Shown: one piece after another, positions 1 to 8,474 of the stretch | Layout: every line of letters begins with the position of its first letter | Numbering within the stretch: position 1 is the stretch's first letter | NCBI GenBank assembly: GCA_900617975.1 | Contig: UZAE01000955.1 | Span: 1 to 16,450, forward strand | From: Rodentolepis nana | Taxonomy: Eukaryota > Platyhelminthes > Cestoda > Cyclophyllidea > Hymenolepididae | Direction: 5' to 3' | DNA length: 16,450 nucleotides | Notes under the pieces: model-generated | Databases searched by the model: none | Seen by the model: only the letters and a program-made list of their open reading frames with translations | What the model was told of the DNA's origin: nothing | Position numbers and translations under genes: made by a program

Positions 1-276
1 AATGGTTAGCAAGCTCTGCTATTGAAACTTTAAAAATGGAAGATTAATCATTTTCATTCAAGTATTAAGTAGTTATGTGAATACTTGAATTTCACTATAA
101 CCCTTATTAGGAATGGAGAGTAAATCAAAATCAAAATTCAATCAATAATTTTTACTTGGGGCATTGAAACCTTTACTTTCATTCAGTTGAAGACTACTTT
201 TGAAGGCGATTAGTCATTTACATACACACAGAGGTGCAAGTAAAAAGCAAATTAGAAGAGAATGTTCTAAAAATTT

Positions 277-290
277 AATCCATGTTTCCG
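277..290. repeat. Target-site duplication, left (copy 1)
   Basis: AATCCATGTTTCCG is repeated exactly at 618-631, directly after the AAATAAATA tail. The pair fixes both ends of the retroposon between them and indicates a fairly recent insertion. Confidence 0.92.
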
Positions 291-617
291 GGGGTGTGCG
301 AGAGACTTACCTCTACGTAGTGCACCCTGGACAACGTATACTCATACGGCAAAAAAGCCTATTAACTGGCATTTGACTTCTGACTTCAAACTACTACAAC
401 CCCCCTGGTTGTCATATTCGACCCCTTTCACAGTACTCATCTTACCTTTTTCTCTACCTTTGTGTCTGGCTGCCTCTTTTACATCTGTGAATCGCTCTTC
501 TGTTCCCCACTCCTCGACTTTCTGCCACTTTGATGAACCTTCCCACTGTGAAACCCGAAGTCAGCTAAATGGCTAATGATAGCTATCAAAACGCCTGCCA
601 TTCGAAATAAATAAATA
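291..617 (+). mobile_element. SINE-like retroposon, copy 1 (near full length)
   Basis: This is a non-coding retroposon of the family that recurs through the window. It starts at the GGGGTGTGCG block, passes through the head hairpin (CGTAT ACTC ATACG) and the pyrimidine-rich body, and ends in GCCATTCGAAATAAATAAATA. It is flanked by a perfect 14-bp direct repeat, AATCCATGTTTCCG, at 277-290 and 618-631. Such a duplication, together with an A/T-rich simple tail, is the hallmark of target-primed reverse transcription. The conserved ATG of the body is lost here (CTACAACCCC instead of CTACCATGACCCC). An open frame over the body is explained by low purine content and is not evidence for a gene. No tRNA-like promoter is visible in this head. 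Confidence 0.9.
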
Positions 618-631
618 AATCCATGTTTCCG
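618..631. repeat. Target-site duplication, right (copy 1)
   Basis: Exact second copy of the 14-bp sequence at 277-290. The first bases overlap in composition with the A-rich tail, so the left edge could shift by one or two bases. Confidence 0.92.
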
Positions 632-1340
632 TCATTATAGCATCAATCAATAAATGTTTGTCGATTTAAAAGCGACGAGTTTTAAAACTGAACTCTGTCA
701 TTCTTCTCAGGTGGTCTAAATTGAATCTAATTCGATTTCTTAGTAAAATTAACGACCATGGAGTGCATTTGCTGAGTAATTCCCAACAATTTTCTTTGAC
801 ATTTTGACTTGAGTTGGAGGATGGATTAATTGAGTGGCTCTCAAATAAATGCACAAAATTTTGATTTCCAAGTGAGGTAAAATTGATATATCGCATGCTT
901 AGATTGATTAGATGCCACACAAATTTAAAAATGAATTGAAGTGCGAAAAAAATATAAATTTTTTTAAACTTTAAGTAATAGGATTTGCTTGAGCTGTTGA
1001 AGTGAAACGAAATCGATATAAACTAACTTTTCTCATAGCACAAGAGATTTGGAAATAAAAATGTCTGTTGCATGAAACAAAAAAACAAATAAAAATTCAG
1101 CTGATTATAGCTCCAATGAAGGTTAAGAGTATGACCAGATTTAAGGAGGAAAATTTTATGGATTGAAAGAACTTTTCATCGTCTTTTTCTAATAATATGA
1201 ATTTTAAAATTTTGATTTCATGTTTCGTATTATGAATTGCTAGATGAATTTGTGTTCCCAGTATCCGGGACTAATTCCTAGTGCTCACTTTCTTCTTTCT
1301 AGAACCTGTAAAAACCGTTTTCAATGTCGTTATGATGAAA
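632..1340. other. AT-rich spacer, no gene seen
   Basis: About 700 bp between two SINE copies. The longest minus-strand open frame (666-920) shows no recognisable motif. No repeats longer than short A/T runs were noticed. Confidence 0.6.
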
Positions 1341-1725
1341 TTTATTTATTTCAAATAGGAGGCGTTTTGATTGTTATCATAAGCTCTTTAGCAGACTTCG
1401 GAAAATCATAGTGGGAAAAATTTGAGTGAGGGGAAGAAGAGTGATTCACAGATGTAAAAGAGACAGATGGACACAAACGCAGAGAAAAGGTAAGATGAGT
1501 ACTGTGAAAGGGGTCGAATTTGACATATATTGGTGTCATGGTAGTTTGAGGTGAGAAGTCAACTGTCGGTTAATAGACTTTTTTGTCGTATGAGTATACG
1601 TTGCCCAGCGGTTTATAGACTTTTTGCCGTATGAGGTCACGTTTCCAAGCCATTTAATAGACTTTTTTGTCGTATGAGTATACGTTGCCCAGGATGCACC
1701 ACGTGGAGGTTAGTCTTTCACGCAA
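1341..1725 (-). mobile_element. SINE-like retroposon, copy 2, with expanded head
   Basis: The element is read on the minus strand. Its tail appears here as TTTATTTATTTCAAAT at the left, and its head ends at the right as GGTTAGTCTTTCACGC, a diverged complement of the usual head start. It is longer than its relatives (about 385 bp against about 300) because the central head segment is present three times in tandem (see 1567-1692). The body ATG is retained. No clear target duplication was found; the 7-bp AAATTTA at both ends is too short and too A/T-rich to count. Confidence 0.87.
1567..1692 (-). repeat. Three tandem 41-43 bp units inside SINE copy 2
   Basis: The units are at about 1567-1608, 1609-1649 and 1650-1692. 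Each contains a version of TATAGAC or AATAGAC plus a T-run, the CGTATGAG hairpin region and a CGTTGCCCAG-like end. Units 1 and 3 are closest to each other. Unit 2 has diverged (GAGGTCACGTTTCCAAG). Other family members carry one unit, so the expansion is specific to this copy or to an unseen subfamily. Confidence 0.85.
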
Positions 1726-1834
1726 GTTTAAATTTAGCCGAGTGAGTTTAGCTGCGTTGACTTAAAACGAACATCAAGAAAAAACAATTTCATCCAACTG
1801 CCTAATTTTGCTATTATTTTATAATGAATTTAGA

Positions 1835-2142
1835 ATGAGGTTGAATGTGGATTTCATTCTTTTTTATTTGGTTTGTGCTGTAGTAATCGTGAAAGTAAAC
1901 GAATCAGCGGGGTATTCGTTCTCAATTACCTTCTTTTCTGATTTTATTTTCCAGATTATTTTCCTGCCGATATTTTGTCATTCTTCTTCTTCTTCTCTTT
2001 TTATAGCTATAGCGTGCAATGTTCCGACGATAAGATGGCAATCCTCTTCAGTCTATTGCCTTACATTTTACTGACAGTTTTAAGCATAAGGATAAACGGA
2101 TCAGCTTATTTACCAAGTTTGCGGAGAAATCTGACCCATTGA
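1835..2142 (+). CDS. Possible small secreted-peptide locus (two leader-like segments), unconfirmed
   Basis: The product is not recognised. An ATG at 1835 (A at -3) opens a frame of 79 codons ending at 2074. Its first 26 residues look like a secretion signal: basic start MRLN, hydrophobic core, then the run YLVCAVVIVKVNESA. A second ATG at 2035 in strong context (AAGATGG) opens a 35-codon frame ending at 2142, again leader-like, with YILLTVLSIRINGSA. The two runs align without gaps and share Y, V, N, S and A plus several conservative positions. A tract at about 1980-2006 (CTT repeats, then TTTTTATAG) looks like a 3' splice site. Joining a weak donor at 1912 (GTATTCG) to 2007, or to a second AG six bases on, would put both segments in one frame. 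Alternatives are chance hydrophobic reading of AT-rich DNA or a relic of a duplicated first exon. Confidence 0.25.
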
Positions 2143-2251
2143 TTTACCCTTCCCCTTTTTTAGCTTGTAAAATAATAATTTTATCGTTAATACAATTGGT
2201 ATTAGCATAGGGATGTGGTGGATTTCGAGATTTCAGCCTTATTGGAGACTA

Positions 2252-2277
2252 AATCAGACAGACTGGTCTGTTTGATT
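2252..2277. repeat. 26-nt near-perfect palindrome
   Basis: Arms AATCAGACAGAC (2252-2263) and GTCTGTTTGATT (2266-2277) pair over 12 positions with one G-T at 2257/2272 and only TG at the centre. It lies between the leader-like ORFs and SINE copy 3. It could extrude as a cruciform or bind a dimeric protein; nothing else supports a role. Confidence 0.8.
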
Positions 2278-2352
2278 ATTTCCAAAAAATTAATTGTTAT
2301 TACGGGGTGGCCTACCACTGCTGAGTAAGTGCACAACTGACGTTGAGTTGGC

Positions 2353-2424
2353 TCCGCGACAGTATAGTCGTGAGTATCTTCACCTGTCATGTGGAAGACC
2401 CGGGTTCAATTCCCAGTCGTGGAT
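2353..2424 (+). tRNA. tRNA-Asp(GTC)-like SINE head (not a standalone gene)
   Basis: The sequence fits a tRNA cloverleaf: acceptor arms TCCGCGA/TCGTGGA (7 pairs, one G-T), a D arm GTAT-AGTCGTGA-GTAT, and anticodon arm TTCAC-CTGTCAT-GTGGA with anticodon GTC. The T arm is CCGGG-TTCAATT-CCCAG with one C-A mismatch. Box B is GGTTCAATTCC, and box A lies in AGTATAGTCGTG. It closely resembles eukaryotic tRNA-Asp. Its direct continuation into the SINE body argues that it is a retroposon promoter and not a functional tRNA gene, though I cannot exclude residual Pol III activity. Confidence 0.85.
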
Positions 2425-2659
2425 GGGGTACCTTGTGGCTTTAAGCTACCATGACCCCACTCTATGTCATAATCCACCACTTCCATAGTACTCACCTTAC
2501 CTTTTTCTCTACCTTTATGTCTGTCTCTTTAACATGTGCATCACTCCTCTGTTTACCTTCCCCCTCGACTTTTTGCGACTTTGATGTTCTTCCCCTCTTT
2601 GAATCCCGAAGTAAACTAATGAAAACTATCATAAAGACTGTCGTGTGGCATAAATAAAT
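2353..2659 (+). mobile_element. tRNA-Asp-headed SINE, copy 3
   Basis: This element joins a tRNA-Asp-like 5' head (2353-2424) to the body and tail of the window's SINE family. The shared part starts at about 2437 (CTTTAAGCTACCATGACCCC) and ends in GGCATAAATAAAT. It therefore has the internal Pol III promoter organisation of a classical tRNA-derived SINE, unlike the other copies, whose head is unrelated. Sequence from about 2304 (GGGGTGGCCTACC-like) to 2352 resembles a degraded second tRNA-type box A and may belong to the element. No clear target duplication was found, so the 5' end is uncertain. Confidence 0.82.
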
Positions 2660-2817
2660 TGATGAGATGTACTTAATTTTAATGGCTTCGAAAATAATAT
2701 CCATCTTGATCATATGTTGATACAAAGAGAATAGATCACTATGCAAAATAATACTTTGGCAAATATTCGATGGTTGCTTTTCTCCTCCTGATAAAATAAA
2801 ATTAAAGAATAATAATA

Positions 2818-2912
2818 GTGACATTTTAACGCAATACTAGTGCCAATCACTTATTCCCTGGAATAAACTTTAAAATATAGTATGTTAACTCGTGAAAGTA
2901 AATAATAATCAA
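2818..2912. repeat. 95-bp direct repeat, copy 1
   Basis: It matches 7529-7623 with two differences (2822 C/A and 2860 G/C) and no gaps; the core 2823-2912 has a single mismatch in 90. Landmarks are GCAATACTAGTGCCAATCAC and GTATGTTAACTCGTGAAAG. Flanks are unrelated on both sides. It does not resemble the SINE, has no terminal inverted repeats and no open frame. It is much better preserved than the SINE copies around it. Confidence 0.95.
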
Positions 2913-4027
2913 ATTTTGAACAAAAGTTAATTAGAGTAATTTCGCAAATTTTTGGGAGGTAATTATTTTAGATTCCAATCATCCAACAAGAATGCTTCCG
3001 GTTTGCGTTGACATTTTACGCCAATTCAAACTACTCCTACAAGCCGATTGAGAGCCTGCAAAGACGACTATTTCCTTGCTGCTTCAAATATAAGGGAGAG
3101 AGAGTGTGTGTGAGTGGTTGTTTTAAGACAATCCGTGTAATCTTGCGCCAAATTAGAAGTTCTTACGATGCTTATTTTTTAACACACTCAAACAATGCAA
3201 TGCATTGTTCAAATTTCGCGTCCTTTGATGTTGCGATGAAATAAATCTTCTAGTTTTGATGCATCGATACAGTTGATAATTACTTCAAAGATCTAGGTTA
3301 ATTTCATTCATTCAGATTTATTGCATCTACGTGAAGCGGTGGGCTTTCTCACTTTCATATTTATGTATATAAATAGAGAGTCATAAAGATATGTCATTTT
3401 TTTAAAATAAATCTACTAAGATACTTAATACTAATGAAATATTCGTCAATTTGAAAATACTGACATTGTGGAGACAAGTTCACACAGAGAAGGCTGGAGA
3501 ATAGATGCTCAGTGTATGACTCCAAGCTCTACACATTGATTAATCTATTTTCCACAGCTTAGCGTTTAGTAAAGTGCAACACAGCATCGATACTAATGCT
3601 TACATCAATAAATAAGAATGAACTGTCGCATTTCGAATGTCATAAATCCCATTCCACTACGCTCATCATCTTGCTTCCCTCATTTGGTACATTTCTACCT
3701 CGAGTTAGTCCGTTCGGCTCACAATAGCTCTTCTCTTAATCATATCACAACTAGAAACTGTGCATAATGTGACTGGATACCATTCACGGCTTTAAATTGA
3801 GGTACTGATTAGCTATCCTGGTTGAGAATTACCAAGGTCATTAAATTTAACTAGGAACTTACTTACTAGGGTACTTACTTAAATCTTTAAACTTCGTTCA
3901 GATGCTCTGGAAATACTAGTTTTTTTTATTCCAAAATGCTTGGTTCCTAATTATATTTTTACTAAAAACGATCAAACAACTTGACAAACCCATTTGAGGG
4001 GAAATAATTGATTAGATTTGCTTATAT
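2913..4027. other. AT-rich spacer, no gene seen
   Basis: About 1.1 kb between the direct repeat and SINE copy 4. An open frame at 3008-3244 lacks a proper ATG start and any known motif. A GA/GT-rich patch lies near 3091-3113. Around 3640-3710 there are scattered matches to the SINE body (ATGTCATA, CTCATC, CTACCT), possibly an old, heavily mutated copy, but too weak to call. Confidence 0.55.
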
Positions 4028-4304
4028 TTATTTTTATTTATTTCAAATGGCAGGTGTTTTGTTAGTTGTTATTAGCCATTTAGTTGACTTCAGACTTCAC
4101 AGAGAGGAAGGAACATTAAAATGGGAAACGGAAGAATGATTTTACAGATGTAAGTAACAGGCAAAAAGGTAAGATGAATACTGTGAAAGTGGTCGAATAT
4201 GTCATACAATGGGGTCATGGCGATTTGAAGATAGAAGTCAACTGCCGTCGTATGAGTATACGTTGCCTAGGTAGCACCACTTGAAGGTAAGTCCATCGCA
4301 CACT
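4028..4304 (-). mobile_element. SINE-like retroposon, copy 4
   Basis: A minus-strand copy. The tail at the left reads TTTATTTCAAATGGCAGG, and the head at the right reads AAGGTAAGTCCATCGCACAC. The body ATG is retained. The stretch between the head hairpin and the body is shortened: AACTGCCGTCGTATGAG lacks the usual T-run and TTAATAGAC segment, a deletion of about 20 bases. No convincing target duplication was found. Confidence 0.87.
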
Positions 4305-4973
4305 CTTGATTTAAATATACAAGTCTGCTTATTCTCCCGTGTAAGTGACAATGCCGTTAACTCGATACAACTGGCCAATAGCCAAATTATTTTACGCTTT
4401 AGGTTAGACGTTGTGGTGTATCGAAATTCTTAATTCCCCTCGAGCGGCAAGTCTACGCCTATTAAATCCAAAATGATGACACTGATCAGCCCAATTTTCG
4501 CCTAATATACCGACTTGCCGAAATACTATCAGCAAGCATGCGTTAACTACTGCTAGTTTTTAGCTGTAATTTTGTATGTACCAAAATCTTCCGGTGAGAA
4601 TTGGCTTTGGGAAAGTTAATACTACCTTTCTTTTCTTAAAAAAGCACTCACAAACAAAGTGAAGAAGTTTCCACATCTTTATCATTTCTAGATAAGGTGG
4701 TTGTTGTGTTTGGAGAATAAAACAGGTAGTTTTTTCTCGGCAAGTAAATTCCATCAAATTCTTAAAAAGTGAGTTCTTTTGAGAGAAACTTAGAGTATCT
4801 TGTCTTTGGCCAAATTTCATTTTTTTAGTAACTTGGATTGGAAAATTTGAATCAGTATAAGTTCTTATTTCATAACTAATTGTTTTAGAAAAGAGCAAAC
4901 AATCAGTTACTCGACCAACTCTAAACCAGAAGCTACTTTTGTTTTATAGTGACAAATTATTAATTTATCCAAT
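4305..4973. other. AT-rich spacer, no gene seen
   Basis: A minus-strand open frame of 112 codons covers 4560-4898. Its translation is rich in F, K and T with no motif I recognise, and there is no initiation or splice context that makes it look like a gene. I treat it as chance. Confidence 0.55.
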
Positions 4974-4985
4974 ATTTGAGGTCAT

Positions 4986-5269
4986 GGGGTGTGCGATAGA
5001 CTTACCTCCACGTGGGTCACCCTGGGCAACGTATACTCATACGATAAAAGAGTCTATAATCCGGCAGTTGACTTCAAACTACCATGTCCCCACTGTACGT
5101 CATATTTCACCACTTGCACAGTACTCACCTTACCCTTTTCTCTGCCCTTATATCTGTCTCCTTTACATCTATGAATCAATCTTCTGTTCCAGCTCTACAC
5201 TTTCTGTGAAGCCCGAAGTCAGCAAGGAGCTAATGATAACTATCAAGAAGCCTGCCATTTGATATAAAA
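4986..5269 (+). mobile_element. SINE-like retroposon, copy 5
   Basis: A plus-strand copy from GGGGTGTGCGATAGACTT to CCTGCCATTTGATATAAA. It is flanked by a 12-bp direct repeat, ATTTGAGGTCAT at 4974-4985 and ATTAGAGGTCAT at 5270-5281, with one mismatch. The head keeps its predicted fold: outer stem ATAGACT (4996-5002) with AGTCTAT (5051-5057), enclosing the hairpin CGTAT-ACTC-ATACG (5030-5043). The body ATG is present (ACCATGTCCCC). Confidence 0.9.
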
Positions 5270-5281
5270 ATTAGAGGTCAT

Positions 5282-6618
5282 TAGTTTAAAGCAATTTTTA
5301 ATAGTAGAGCCTCTGAAGCACAACTCCCTCTCCGATATGGCATCAAACGAAAAGATGATCCGAATGAGTTGAAGATCATTCCAGAGCTGATATCTGAATG
5401 CTTATTCCTTTATTCTTAATTGATTACCTTAGCAAAATTCAATACCAACCCCCCAAGTTAACCTTGCTCCAAATTTGAGCTGTCAAAATATGTAAACGTC
5501 TTCCGGTTGCCTTCCCCCATATTCTAGGCATGCCTATTCTCCTTGTGAGCATAGGTGGTTTGCGGTCATAATTTACACATGTCTGGAAGTGGAAGCCCTA
5601 CGAGGCAGGCTAGTTTGGCAATTAGTTTGACATAATTGAGCGGAAGGGATTAACGAAATATTGCCTATGTTTCTGAATTGCAGCGCGGAAATAGGGGGGG
5701 AAAAATAACCATCCCTATCCATTAAGTGGAGCTGACATTTATAATGACCATGTTAATTTTGTCGTCTTTCTCGTTCCGGCAACGCATCGGCTTGTGGAAA
5801 ATAAAAACGCACAATACTTCGTCCTTTTCTACGGGAGAGACATGAAATTTTAAATACCATTTCATGAACCCTAAAATTGAACGCAAAATATAGAAAAAAA
5901 TTATTATTATTTTTTTCAATGCTCATTTGCGATAGCAAAAAAGCAATAAATGGCGCTTTAAGATGGACAGGTGAATTAATGCACTTTGGATTTTGAAGTC
6001 ATGCTGTTCATTTTAATTGCACCTTAAAGTATGTAATCCATTTAATTTGACCTTAGAGAGAAGTGACCTCAAGCAAAACGATCAGATTAATGATCAAAAC
6101 GACCGCAACCCTAAGTAGTTTAAAAAGTTAGAAGCACGAATTTAGCCTAGCTAAACTTGTGTTTAGTGGCGCACCAACGCCAAGAAGGCTATCGACTATT
6201 CCATTGCATCAATTATTTAACAATTTCACTTACTTTAATGAATAATTGAAAGTATGACACCAAAGTTAGCTAACCTACCACAGCCAGGGCAAGCACGCGC
6301 TATTTTTCTTCCTCCATTTACAAGCCCACATTGAATTAAACGATATATTTCCAGAAAAAAACGTTGTTTTAAATTGTGAAAGAAGTGAGATGGGTATCTC
6401 TACGATTTTAAGCAATTAATGTCTAAATAATTTGGCTTTTATGCAAATATTTATTATAATTGCTGAAGAGTGGCCTTTTCGTGTTTAATTTAAAACGGTA
6501 AAATTTACCTCAGCGGACTGGATTCCAATTGGTTGGCACTCTATTGATCTCAAAACTTGAATTGAACGAGCACGTTAAAAGTTCGCAATATATTATATGC
6601 ATGATATTTACTTGTTTG
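5282..6618. other. AT-rich spacer, no gene seen
   Basis: About 1.3 kb. Two overlapping minus-strand frames near 5722-5938 are low-complexity (K, I, F, N) and unconvincing. A G7 run at about 5694-5700 and an A/T-rich run near 5895-5920 are the only compositional oddities. Confidence 0.55.
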
Positions 6619-6931
6619 TATCAAATGGCAAGCGATTTGATAGTTATCAATGGACCTAAAGCCTACTTCAGGCTTCACAGAGGGGAGGAATATCAAAGTG
6701 AGAAAAAGTCGAGAGAGAAAGAGAAGAGCGATTCATAGATGTATAAGAGGCAGACTCAAAGATAGAGAGAAAAAAGGAAAGTTTGGTACTGTGGAAGTGG
6801 TTGAATATGACATACAGTCGGGTCATGGTAGTTAGAAGTCAGAAGTCAGCTTCCGGTTCACAGACTTTTTTGTCGTATGATTATACGTTGCCCAGAGTAC
6901 ACCACTTAGAGGTTAGTCAATCGGGCACCCC
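6619..6931 (-). mobile_element. SINE-like retroposon, copy 6
   Basis: A minus-strand copy. The left end reads TATCAAATGGCAAGCG; the AAATAAATA tail is essentially absent. The right end reads GGTTAGTCAATCGGGCACCCC. The body ATG is retained, and AGAAGTC is doubled at the head/body junction (TAGAAGTCAGAAGTCAGC), as in copies that keep TGACTTCTGACTTC. No target duplication was found, consistent with an older copy. Confidence 0.87.
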
Positions 6932-7528
6932 ATGTGAATGCCATAATTTGTAACATATGAAATTCGTTCATATTTTATTGAGCTCTTTGAATGCTTGATA
7001 TTAATACGCCTTCCTAAATGTATGAGAGTTATTGGCATGTTCTGTGGTTGACGCAGTGATTTAACGATTGCCATATATAGTCCAATATTCAATTGAATTT
7101 CTCGGGGACACTTTTACGTGTCAGCTATTAAAATTAGTTTGGCGACAGTTGACATCCCGCGTTGCGCAAACTACAAAGTTTAATTTACAAATGACCTGCT
7201 TGTAATTAAAGATCTCGTAAGTTGTGGGAAAAGACACTTAAATGCTGAAGCTAATAATTCGCATAAAAAATTGCAAATGATCAATTTAATACACTTAACT
7301 AAATTGTGAGCAGTTTATTTGATATTTGGTATTTTATTTTATAAGCATAATGGGTATGCGGTTTTAATATTTACAATTTTAGCTTACCTAAAGAGTAAAT
7401 AAGAGTATTTTCAACGTGTAATTAGCTAAATACCCGGAAATTAAAACGGTGTATCGCAGTAAGAAGAGATTACCCCGTCTTCAAATGATCATATATATAT
7501 TTTTTCTGGTAGAACCTTTGAGTTGAAG
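6932..7528. other. AT-rich spacer, no gene seen
   Basis: About 600 bp with no open frame or repeat of note other than a short AT dinucleotide run near 7490-7500 just before the 95-bp repeat. Confidence 0.55.
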
Positions 7529-7623
7529 GTGAAATTTTAACGCAATACTAGTGCCAATCACTTATTCCCTCGAATAAACTTTAAAATATAGTATGTTAAC
7601 TCGTGAAAGTAAATAATAATCAA
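7529..7623. repeat. 95-bp direct repeat, copy 2
   Basis: The partner of 2818-2912, same orientation, 4711 bp downstream, with two substitutions over 95 bases. Downstream sequence diverges at once (CAACAAGCTTCG here against CAAATTTTGAAC there), so this is a discrete transferred unit and not the edge of a long segmental duplication. Confidence 0.95.
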
Positions 7624-8140
7624 CAAGCTTCGATCGAAGAATGGCGTTAATTTACAAATTTGCCTCCTGAAAACTTGTTCAAATGACTACTTTATCAGTT
7701 CCAGTGATTTGCCAAGATTTTGGGTTGTTGCAAAGTGGATCGATAAATGTTTTGTACATTTTGCAAATTATCTTTTTTTAACAATAATATTTGTGTAAAC
7801 ATGCGGCTTAATTTTGGAAAATTCACATTTCCCATATACTTGCTATTCACTTTCAACAAATTTGTCATTTTGTTCAGTGATTTTCCCATGATTAAGGAAC
7901 AAAAAAATTATTAATATTAGATATCGAAAATTCGCAAAATCATGGTACAACTAGGATAATAATTCCATCATAAAATTTAGAATTGTATATGTTGAAAGTC
8001 TTGTTTCCGACTGATAACAACTTTCTTTGCAAAAATTTTTAAACTATGAAGAATTGCTAACGACACACAGACGTATCATTTAAGAAACTATTTTGTGCAT
8101 AAATGTGCTAAATCAATAATGACTGCATTAATCGAATATC
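7624..8140. other. AT-rich spacer, no gene seen
   Basis: About 500 bp. A minus-strand open frame of 64 codons at 7695-7889 shows no motif and is likely chance. Confidence 0.55.
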
Positions 8141-8156
8141 ATAATTTCAAATTGAG

Positions 8157-8457
8157 GTGAGCGATAGACTTACCTCCACGTGGTATACCTGGGCAACGTA
8201 TACTCATACGGCAAAATAGACTATTAACTGGCAGTTGTCCTCTGACTTCAAACTATCATGACCCCATGGTGTCATATTCGACCCCTTCCACAAGACCCAT
8301 CTTACCTTTTTCTCTACCTTTGTGTCTGTCTGCCTCTTTTACATCTGTGAATCATTATTCTGTCCCCCCTCTCGACTTGTCACTTTGACGTTCCTCCTCC
8401 TCTCTGTGAAGCCCGAAGTCAGCTAGGGGGCTAATAACTTCCATTTTAAATAAATAA
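8157..8457 (+). mobile_element. SINE-like retroposon, copy 7
   Basis: A plus-strand copy beginning GTGAGCGATAGACTTACC and ending CCATTTTAAATAAATAA. Flanking direct repeats are ATAATTTCAAATTGAG at 8141-8156 and ATAATTTCAAATTTGAG at 8458-8474, identical apart from one extra T. That is the longest well-matched target duplication in the window. The body ATG is present, and the head hairpin CGTAT-ACTC-ATACG is intact. The segment GGCTAATAACTTCCATTTT lacks the usual ATCAAAACGCCTG part. Confidence 0.92.
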
Positions 8458-8474
8458 ATAATTTCAAATTTGAG

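Noticed and set aside
373..576. 67-codon open frame as a gene
   Set aside because: It lies wholly inside SINE copy 1; the openness follows from the pyrimidine-rich repeat body.
1338..1736. AAATTTA as target duplication of copy 2
   Set aside because: Seven A/T bases overlapping the tail are expected by chance.
2353..2424. Functional standalone tRNA-Asp gene
   Set aside because: It continues directly into the SINE body without a T-run terminator and has a T-stem mismatch; better read as a retroposon promoter.
2492..2824. 110-codon minus-strand open frame
   Set aside because: It is mostly antisense to SINE copy 3 and runs into flanking spacer and the 95-bp repeat; no motif or start context.
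3640..3710. Very old SINE body copy
   Set aside because: Only scattered short matches (ATGTCATA, CTCATC, CTACCT) in order; no head or tail, so similarity could be chance.
4560..4898. 112-codon minus-strand open frame
   Set aside because: The longest frame in the window, but with no recognisable domain, splice or start support; compatible with chance in AT-rich DNA.
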